A DNA stretch of 11,404 bases from Pseudomonadota bacterium. GTDB taxonomy: Bacteria; Myxococcota; Polyangia; GCA-2747355; JACKDQ01. Where the stretch lies: positions 1-11,404 of the forward strand of contig JAUVBO010000029.1 in assembly GCA_030591195.1 (NCBI GenBank), in the 5' to 3' direction. Positions within the stretch are counted from its first letter, which is position 1. Every line of letters starts with the position of its first letter. Positions 6,569 to 11,404 of this stretch are shown piece after piece. The notes under the pieces are model-generated. The model was not told where the DNA came from. It searched no databases and saw only the letters and a list, made by a program, of their open reading frames with translations. Made by a program: the position numbers and the translations under genes.

Positions 6569-6721
6569 TCAGCGGACCGCGCGGGCGATGACCTCGGCCA
6601 GCTCCCCGCGGGAGAACGGCTGGGGCAGGTAGTCGTCGAGGCCGCTCTGGAGCAGCTCCTCACGCGCGCCCTTCATCGCGTGAGCCGTGACGGCGATCCA
6701 GGCGTGGCGTGCGCCCAGGTG
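6569..6721 (-). pseudogene. C-terminal remnant of a response-regulator receiver domain
   Basis: Fifty codons read as the last third of a REC domain: W-I-A-V-T-A-H-A-M-K-G (beta4 with the conserved Thr), then L-L-Q-S-G-L-D-D-Y-L-P-Q-P-F, then an alpha5-like E-L-A-E-V-I-A-R-A-V-R and a stop at 6569-6571. Receiver domains usually have Lys before the conserved Pro (Y-L-x-K-P-F); here it is Gln. The phospho-acceptor Asp and the first three beta strands are missing. Upstream the frame runs antisense-like through arsR and has no credible start; an internal ATG at 6676 could give at most 35 residues. The 'T-A-H-A-M-K-G' style is that of receiver domains fused to hybrid histidine kinases. It is most likely a decayed or truncated gene left when the arsR locus was joined here. 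Confidence 0.7.
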
Positions 6722-6722
6722 A

Positions 6723-7154
6723 TCATTTCTCGCTTCGCGAAGGGGGGTCGAGGCGGGTGGCGGTGGCCTCGATGCCACGCTGGCGATTCTCGAGGTCGGC
6801 CTTGATCCGGTCGCAGAGGGTGCCGCAGATCTCGAACACTCGCTCGTCGGCGACACTGTAATATACCTGGTTGCCCTCCTGCTGACGGGAGAGCATCCCG
6901 GCTCGGTGCAGCTGGGAAAGGTGCCGCGAGACGTTGGGCTGGGAGCAGCCGAGCAACCCGCCAATATCGCCAACCGTTCGTGGGCCGTCGCGCAAGAGAT
7001 AGAGGATTCTCAGCCTGGACGGGTCACCCATCGCCCGCAGCCGGGCGGCTACCTCGCTGATCGCCAGCTCGGTCAGCTCCTCGTCGCTTGTCATCGCTGG
7101 CTCATCATCCCGCGCGGCCCATCCGGCTGACCATGTCACCTGTTTGAAATCCAT
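6723..7154 (-). CDS. ArsR/SmtB-family transcriptional repressor
   Basis: The protein has 143 residues from the ATG at 7154, which has GGGAGA (7161-7166) six bases upstream. Alternative in-frame starts are 7208 (without a ribosome-binding site, almost at the predicted transcript start) and 7094 (weak site, close to the core fold). The winged-helix domain spans about 27-105: A-M-G-D-P-S-R-L-R-I-L-Y-L-L (41-54), recognition helix S-Q-P-N-V-S-R-H-L-S-Q-L (71-82), wing G-N-Q-V-Y-Y-S-V (94-101). The alpha3 metal motif E-L-C-V-C-D-L of classic arsenic/cadmium sensors is absent. Candidate sensing residues are Cys110 and Cys114 (C-G-T-L-C) and Cys70 next to the recognition helix, so metal, redox or sulfur sensing are all possible. 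It is divergent from the transporter operon and very likely represses both through the palindrome at 7215-7250. Confidence 0.88.
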   Translation of the reverse strand: MDFKQVTWSAGWAARDDEPAMTSDEELTELAISEVAARLRAMGDPSRLRILYLLRDGPRTVGDIGGLLGCSQPNVSRHLSQLHRAGMLSRQQEGNQVYYSVADERVFEICGTLCDRIKADLENRQRGIEATATRLDPPSRSEK

Positions 7155-7160
7155 ACTTAT

Positions 7161-7166
7161 TCTCCC
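7161..7166 (-). promoter_or_regulatory. Ribosome-binding site deciding the arsR start
   Basis: GGGAGA on the minus strand lies six bases upstream of the ATG at 7154. It is the best such site among the three possible in-frame starts (7208, 7154, 7094). Confidence 0.6.
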
Positions 7167-7216
7167 GGGTAGTTCAGTAACAGTCAACGGGCATGCAAAT
7201 TTTCTCAACCTTGCAC

Positions 7217-7245
7217 TTGACTATATGCGAATGTGTGCATACAGT
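7217..7245 (+). promoter_or_regulatory. Predicted sigma-70 promoter of the transporter operon
   Basis: TTGACT (7217-7222, five of six) and TACAGT (7240-7245, four of six) are 17 bases apart. Transcription would begin near 7252, giving a leader of about 46 bases that carries the GGAGGAA site of the transporter. Confidence 0.65.
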
Positions 7246-7248
7246 CAA
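7220..7248 (-). promoter_or_regulatory. Predicted sigma-70 promoter of arsR
   Basis: On the minus strand TTGACT (7248-7243, five of six) and TATAGT (7225-7220, five of six) are 17 bases apart. Transcription would begin near 7213, giving a leader of about 59 bases to the ATG at 7154. It shares the same DNA as the opposite promoter, so RNA polymerase can serve only one direction at a time. Confidence 0.65.
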
Positions 7249-7283
7249 GTTACTGATGGAAGCGAGACAGAGTATTGGACAAC

Positions 7284-7290
7284 GGAGGAA
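7284..7290 (+). promoter_or_regulatory. Ribosome-binding site deciding the transporter start
   Basis: GGAGGAA lies seven bases before the ATG at 7298. Earlier in-frame ATGs at 7193 and 7256 precede or touch the predicted transcript start and lack such a site. Confidence 0.75.
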
Positions 7291-7297
7291 CAGCTCG

Positions 7298-9946
7298 ATG
7301 AGAGATCGGATCGTTCGGTTCGCCACCACCCACCCCAAGAAGGTCTTTCTCACGGTCGTGATCTTGGTCGCCGCCCTCGGCTCGCAGATGGTCCGGGTGG
7401 TGGTCGACACCGATCCCCAGAACATGCTGCCGGCCGATCAGGCCGAGCGACTGTTTCACAACCGGAGCAAGGAGACCTTCGCCCTGCACGACATGCTCGT
7501 GGTGGGCGTGGTCAACGACGAGGACGAGGACGGCGTCTTCAACCCGCAGTCCCTCGCCCGGATCCACGCCTTGAGCCGGGCGATCGCCAAGATCGACGGC
7601 GTGATCAAGCGCGACCTGCTGTCACCCTCGACGGTCGACAAGGTAACCCCGGAGGGCATGGGGACCGTGCGTTTCGCCTGGCTGCTGGACAAGATCCCCG
7701 TGACCCGGGCCGAGGCGCGCAGGGTGCGCGACGACGCGATGCGCCTGTCGATGCTCAAGGGCACGCTGGTCAGCGACAGCGGCAAGGCGGTGGCGATGTA
7801 CGTGCCGCTCGCGGACAAGAGCCAGAGTCACCGCATCTCCCAGGAGATCAAGCAGGTGGTCGCCGGCTACAGCGGCGCCGAGCGCTACTTCGTCACCGGC
7901 CTGCCGGTGGCCGAGGACACCTTCGGCGTCGAGATGTTCGTCCAGATGGCGATCTCGGCGCCGATGGCCGCGCTGGTGATCTTCATCATCCTTTGGTGGT
8001 TCTTCCGCAGCATCCCGCTGATCACCGCGCCGATGCTGCTGGCGATGTCCACCGTCGTGGTCACGATGGGCGCGCTGATCGGCCTCGGCTTCACCGTCCA
8101 CATCATGAGCTCGATGATCCCGATCTTCCTGATGCCGATCGCGGTCGTCAACTCGGTGCACATCCTCAGCGAGTTCTCTGACAGCTACCGTGCCGGTGCG
8201 GACAAGCGTCAGGTGATGCACGGCGTGATGAAGAAGCTCTTCACGCCGATGCTGTACACCTCGCTGACCACCATCGCCGGCTTCGGCTCGCTGGCCCTGG
8301 CGCCGATTCCACCGGTGCGCGTCTTCGGCGCCTTCGTTGCGATCGGCGTGGCGGTCTCGTTCCTGCTGAGCGTGATCTTCATCCCGGCCTACGTCGCCAG
8401 CCTCTCCGACAAGACCCTCGCCCGCCTGCCGGGCAGCGACGACAAGGATCCCGTCGATGGCGAGGCCCCCGAGGCGCCGCGCGGGCTGCTCGCCCGCCTG
8501 CTGCCGCGGGTCGGCCGCTGGTCGGTGTCCCACTCCCACGCGGTGATCGTCGGCATGGTGGCGCTCTCGGCGATCAGCGCCTACGGCATCTCCCAGATCA
8601 ACATCAACGACAACCCGGTGCTGTGGTTCAAGCCGACCCACGAGCTCCGCGTGGCCGACCGGGTGCTGAACAAGCACTTCGCCGGCACCTACCCGGCCTA
8701 CCTGGTCGTCTCCAAGCAGGGCGCAGAGCCCGAGCTGAAGCTCGAGCGGGCGGTCGCGGCCGCCCTGGCCAAGGCCGAGGACCAGGCTGCCGCGAAGCGG
8801 GTCGCCGCGCGCTACCAGGCGATCGCCGCGGCGGTCAAGGACGACCGCTTCGACCAGCGCGTGACCCAGCTGATCGAGAAGGTCGACGGCGAGCTCGAGC
8901 GGGCGGCCGAGGGGCAGGACGCCGCCTGGGAGGCGGTGATGGGTGCGCTGGAGCAGAGCCAGGCCGACCACAAGTACTTCCAGAGCCCGGCGGCGCTGGC
9001 GTTTCTTGCCGGCCTGCAGGCCGAGCTCGGCCGGTCCGCGGTGGTGGGCAAGACCACCTCGCTGGCCGATGTGGTCAAGACCCTCTACCGCGACCTGCAC
9101 GACGGTTCGGCCAAGTACTACAAGGTGCCCGCGACCGACCGAGCGGTGGCCCAGAGCCTGCTGACATACCAGTCGTCCCACCGGCCCCAGGACCTCTGGC
9201 ACTTCGTCACCCCGGACATGCGGCAGGCCTCCGTCTGGGTCCAGCTCAAGAGCGGCGACAACCAGAGCATGATGGGCGTCGTCGACCGGATGAAGACCTA
9301 CCTCGACCAGCACCCGGCGCCCGCTGGCGTGCAGGTGCGCTGGGCCGGAATGACCTACCTCAACGTGGTCTGGCAGCAGGCGATGGTCAGCGGGATGCTC
9401 AAGAGCCTGCTCGGTTCGTTCGTCATCGTGCTGGTGATGATGATCTTTCTCTTCCGCTCGGTGCTCTTCGGGCTGCTGTCGATGATCCCGCTCTCGGTGA
9501 CGATCACGATGATCTACGGGCTGATCGGCCTGCTCGGCAAAGACTACGACATGCCAGTGGCGGTGCTGTCGGCGATGACCCTCGGCCTGTCGGTGGACTT
9601 CGCGATCCACTTCCTCCAGCGCGCGCGCCGGATCCAGCAACGCCTGGGTGACTGGCGCGCCACGCTCGAGGCGATGTACCACGGGCCCGGCCGGGCGATC
9701 GCCCGCAACGCGATCGTGATCGCCTTCGGCTTCTTGCCCCTGCTCGCCGCGCCGCTGGTGCCCTACAACACCGTCGGCTTCTTCATGGCCGCGATCATGG
9801 CCGTCTCGTCGGCGGTGACGCTGGTGTTGCTGCCTTCGGCGATGAACCTGCTCTCGCGCTGGCTCAAGCCGCTGCCGCAGGCTGACCACCCCGTGTCCCA
9901 AACGAACAACGAAAGCAACAACGAGCTCGCGCTCGAACGGAACTGA
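7298..9946 (+). CDS. MMPL/RND-superfamily inner-membrane exporter
   Basis: The protein has 882 residues with the internal two-fold plan of RND proteins. The first half has one helix at about 16-36, a periplasmic domain to about 212, then five helices from about 215 to 370, including V-N-S-V-H-I-L-S-E-F. The second half has a helix at about 414-435, a large periplasmic domain to about 697, then five helices at about 700-865, including L-S-V-D-F-A-I-H-F-L. These S-V-x-(F/H)-x-(I/H)-(L/F) signatures are those of MMPL-type 'predicted exporters' (COG1033), which include hopanoid and lipid transporters; the Asp in the second half is Asn in the first, so proton coupling may rest on the second half. 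Residues about 476-560 form a charged Ala/Glu/Lys-rich helical insertion. It is the first gene of the operon, with the LolA-like gene 16 bases downstream. The cargo is unknown, probably hydrophobic. Confidence 0.88.
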   Translation: MRDRIVRFATTHPKKVFLTVVILVAALGSQMVRVVVDTDPQNMLPADQAERLFHNRSKETFALHDMLVVGVVNDEDEDGVFNPQSLARIHALSRAIAKIDGVIKRDLLSPSTVDKVTPEGMGTVRFAWLLDKIPVTRAEARRVRDDAMRLSMLKGTLVSDSGKAVAMYVPLADKSQSHRISQEIKQVVAGYSGAERYFVTGLPVAEDTFGVEMFVQMAISAPMAALVIFIILWWFFRSIPLITAPMLLAMSTVVVTMGALIGLGFTVHIMSSMIPIFLMPIAVVNSVHILSEFSDSYRAGADKRQVMHGVMKKLFTPMLYTSLTTIAGFGSLALAPIPPVRVFGAFVAIGVAVSFLLSVIFIPAYVASLSDKTLARLPGSDDKDPVDGEAPEAPRGLLARLLPRVGRWSVSHSHAVIVGMVALSAISAYGISQININDNPVLWFKPTHELRVADRVLNKHFAGTYPAYLVVSKQGAEPELKLERAVAAALAKAEDQAAAKRVAARYQAIAAAVKDDRFDQRVTQLIEKVDGELERAAEGQDAAWEAVMGALEQSQADHKYFQSPAALAFLAGLQAELGRSAVVGKTTSLADVVKTLYRDLHDGSAKYYKVPATDRAVAQSLLTYQSSHRPQDLWHFVTPDMRQASVWVQLKSGDNQSMMGVVDRMKTYLDQHPAPAGVQVRWAGMTYLNVVWQQAMVSGMLKSLLGSFVIVLVMMIFLFRSVLFGLLSMIPLSVTITMIYGLIGLLGKDYDMPVAVLSAMTLGLSVDFAIHFLQRARRIQQRLGDWRATLEAMYHGPGRAIARNAIVIAFGFLPLLAAPLVPYNTVGFFMAAIMAVSSAVTLVLLPSAMNLLSRWLKPLPQADHPVSQTNNESNNELALERN

Positions 9947-9962
9947 GGAAAGGAAGGCCACG

Positions 9963-10769
9963 ATGAACCGCACCACGCTCAAGAGTGTTCTCTTCGGACT
10001 GATCGCCACCGGGCTGGCGCTGACCACCGGTGACGCCCGCGCGGCGAACGTCAAGACGATCGTGCAGAAGGCGAGCAACGCGGCCTACTACCAGGGCAGC
10101 GACGGCCGGGCGAAGGTCCGGATGACCATCGTCGACGCCAAGGGGCGCAAGCGGGTCCGCCAGTTCACGATCCTCCGTCGTAACGTCACCAAGGGCGGAG
10201 ACCAGCACTATCTGGTGCTCTTCACCCGCCCCGCAGACGTGCGCCGCACGGTCTTCCTCGTCTCGAAGCACATCAAGCGCGGCGACGACCGCTGGATGTA
10301 CCTGCCGGCCCTCGACCTGGTCAAGCGCATCGCCGCCTCGGACAAGCGCACCAGCTTCGTCGGCTCGCACTTCCTCTACGAGGACATCTCGGGCCGTGGG
10401 CTGGCCGAGGACCGGCACCAGCTGATCAAGACCACCGCCAAGCACTACGTCGTCCGGGCCACGCCGAAGCGCGCCGGAGGGGTCGAGTTCAAGAGCTACA
10501 CGGTGTGGATCGACAAGAGCAGCTACCTGCCGCTGAAGATGGAGTACGTCGACCAGGCGGGCAAGATCTACCGCCGGATCGAGGCGCTCAAGGTCGAGAC
10601 GGTCGACGGCCTGCCCACGGTGACGAAGATGAAGGCCAGCGATCTGGCCTCGGGCGGCTACACGATCTCCGAGATGAAGGGCATCAAGTACAACATCGAC
10701 GTGCCCCTGCAGGTCTTCGCCGAGCGCTCCCTGCGCAACCCGCCGCGCAAGTGGTTCCGCAAGCGCTAG
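9963..10769 (+). CDS. LolA-like outer-membrane lipoprotein-sorting family protein
   Basis: The protein has 268 residues. GGAAGG (9952-9957) precedes the ATG. The signal peptide ends A-R-A at about residue 27 and no Cys follows, so this is a soluble periplasmic protein. The central signature D-R-W-M-Y-L-P-A-L-D-L-V-K-R-I-A (starting near residue 102), followed by S-F-V-G-S-H-F-L-Y-E-D-I, is typical of the LolA-like family often called 'outer membrane lipoprotein-sorting protein' (Pfam LolA_like, PF17131), whose open beta-barrel is thought to carry a lipid or lipidated molecule. Later strands (Y-T-V-W-I-D-K-S-S-Y-L-P-L-K-M-E-Y) fit the same fold. Members are frequently next to MMPL exporters, as here. 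Inferred role: taking cargo from the inner-membrane exporter across the periplasm. Confidence 0.85.
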   Translation: MNRTTLKSVLFGLIATGLALTTGDARAANVKTIVQKASNAAYYQGSDGRAKVRMTIVDAKGRKRVRQFTILRRNVTKGGDQHYLVLFTRPADVRRTVFLVSKHIKRGDDRWMYLPALDLVKRIAASDKRTSFVGSHFLYEDISGRGLAEDRHQLIKTTAKHYVVRATPKRAGGVEFKSYTVWIDKSSYLPLKMEYVDQAGKIYRRIEALKVETVDGLPTVTKMKASDLASGGYTISEMKGIKYNIDVPLQVFAERSLRNPPRKWFRKR

Positions 10770-10816
10770 TGCCCAGTGGCCCCAGTGCCCGCCGACAACG
10801 CGAAAGGGATCGAGCG

Positions 10817-11404
10817 ATGAGAAGAGGCAGCCGGACAACGAAACCAACCAGGCGCAGCCGTGGCGGCCTCGAGGCGGCCCTGCTGCTCGTCCTCGTCGTC
10901 GGCGTCGCCCACGCTGGCGACGACGACTGGGGCGATGACGACGACGACCAGACCGCCCCGACGGTCGAGCTGCACGGCTTCGTCGAGGCCGCCGGATCGG
11001 GCCGTCTGATCGACGACCCGACGACGCGCAACGAGTTCAACATGGGCGAGGCGCGCTTTCGTCTCGAGGTCCGCCACGAGCGCGACGCGGGCTCGCTGTC
11101 TTTCAAGGGCGACCTGCTCGCCGACGGATTGACCAACGCGGTGAGCGTCGACATCCGCGAGGCGCTGGTGAGCTTCTCGCCCTGGAGCTTCCTCGACGTC
11201 AAGGTCGGCCGGCAGGTGCTGACCTGGGGGACGGGCGACCTGCTGTTCCTCAACGACCTCTTTCCCAAGGACTGGGTCTCGTTCTTCATCGGGCGGGACG
11301 ACGAGTACCTCAAGGCCCCGTCGAACGCGCTCAAGGTGAGCCTGTTCCTGCCGAAGGTCTTCAACATCGACCTCGCCTGGTCGCTGATCTACGAGCCCGA
11401 TCGC
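10817..11404 (+). CDS. Outer-membrane beta-barrel protein of the exporter operon (partial)
   Basis: Open from the ATG at 10817 to the window end, 196 codons without stop. AAGGGA (10804-10809) lies seven bases before the ATG. A signal peptide with a basic start and hydrophobic core ends V-A-H-A, followed by an acidic run rich in Asp (about residues 35-45). Then come alternating beta-strand patterns typical of porins: V-E-L-H-G-F-V-E-A, F-N-M-G-E-A-R-F-R-L-E-V, and the strong motif V-G-R-Q-V-L-T-W-G-T-G-D, with F-L-N-D-L-F-P-K-D-W and later Y-L-K-A-P-S-N-A-L-K. Such motifs mark a DUF1302-like class of barrels found beside MMPL exporters; the family name is not certain. It lies 47 bases after the LolA-like gene and completes an inner-membrane, periplasm and outer-membrane set. 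Confidence 0.75.
   Translation, partial: MRRGSRTTKPTRRSRGGLEAALLLVLVVGVAHAGDDDWGDDDDDQTAPTVELHGFVEAAGSGRLIDDPTTRNEFNMGEARFRLEVRHERDAGSLSFKGDLLADGLTNAVSVDIREALVSFSPWSFLDVKVGRQVLTWGTGDLLFLNDLFPKDWVSFFIGRDDEYLKAPSNALKVSLFLPKVFNIDLAWSLIYEPDR

Larger units (their letters stand above)
7215..7250. promoter_or_regulatory. Palindromic ArsR operator containing both divergent promoters
   Basis: ACTTGACTATATGC (7215-7228) and GCATACAGTCAAGT (7237-7250) pair at 13 of 14 positions around an 8-base centre. The core, TATGC-N8-GCATA, is of the kind bound by ArsR/SmtB dimers. It is the only long palindrome between arsR and the transporter. The two predicted promoters are contained within it, so a bound repressor would block both. 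The repeat is seen directly; binding is inferred. Confidence 0.75.

Noticed and set aside
6554..6571. TGAGC...GCTCA inverted repeat between the lipoprotein and the receiver remnant, as a bidirectional terminator
   Set aside because: The stem is only five pairs and has no T-run on either strand.
7193..7297. Earlier starts for the transporter at 7193 and 7256
   Set aside because: 7193 precedes the predicted transcript start and 7256 is almost on it. Only 7298 has GGAGGAA at good spacing and begins the usual basic residues before the first helix.
7622..10078. Very long minus-strand open frame (818 codons) opposite the MMPL transporter
   Set aside because: Its product is a His/Arg/Asp-rich low-complexity string without membrane or domain pattern, as expected from the antisense of a GC-rich gene. 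The plus strand carries a clear family match.
10770..10816. Possible promoter or attenuator between the LolA-like and barrel genes
   Set aside because: Only a short CAGTG direct repeat is present, with no hairpin, T-run or -35/-10 pair. The gap is more simply an intra-operon spacer.
1..11404. CRISPR arrays, tRNA or rRNA genes, insertion-sequence ends, phage or defence genes
   Set aside because: No regularly spaced repeats, cloverleaf pattern, transposase motif or recognised defence domain was found on either strand by reading.

Overview
This is a GC-rich window with dense gene packing. The proteins that can be recognised point to a Gram-negative bacterium of the Myxococcota / former Deltaproteobacteria type: a FecR-domain envelope protein, a signal-peptide protein with two C-terminal membrane helices, a cysteine-rich lipoprotein with C-D-G-L-G modules, and a secreted hydrolase behind a low-complexity Asp/Gly/Pro linker. 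That placement is an inference from gene style; no rRNA or other marker gene is present. Only the 7155-7297 intergenic region is visibly AT-richer than its surroundings.

Layout. (1) 1-58, plus: the last codons of a probable sensor histidine kinase. (2) 147-2587, plus: a FecR-domain protein and an overlapping exported membrane protein, apparently co-translated. (3) 2544-5371, minus: a 190-residue exported protein of unknown function, then a secreted PHB-depolymerase-like alpha/beta hydrolase, then a DUF89/ARMT1-like metal phosphatase whose 3' end runs into the gene converging on it. (4) 5555-6556, plus: a cysteine-rich lipoprotein divergent from the minus-strand group. (5) 6569-6721, minus: the C-terminal third of a response-regulator receiver domain with no beginning, lying directly after an arsR stop codon. 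(6) 6723-11404: an ArsR-family repressor (minus) divergent from a plus-strand operon of an MMPL/RND-type transporter, a LolA-like periplasmic protein and an outer-membrane beta-barrel protein cut by the window end.

The most interesting part is region 6. The arsR/transporter intergenic region holds a near-perfect 36-bp palindrome (14-bp arms, 13 of 14 paired). Each arm carries a TTGACT -35 hexamer and, for the opposite strand, a -10 hexamer, both at exactly 17-bp spacing. One element therefore looks like operator plus two face-to-face promoters, and its single mismatch falls inside the -10 hexamers. The three downstream genes supply inner-membrane, periplasmic and outer-membrane parts, so the locus reads as a repressor-controlled trans-envelope export system for an unknown, probably hydrophobic, cargo.

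No tRNA, rRNA, CRISPR array, insertion sequence or phage gene was seen. No stretch over 300 bases lacks a gene.
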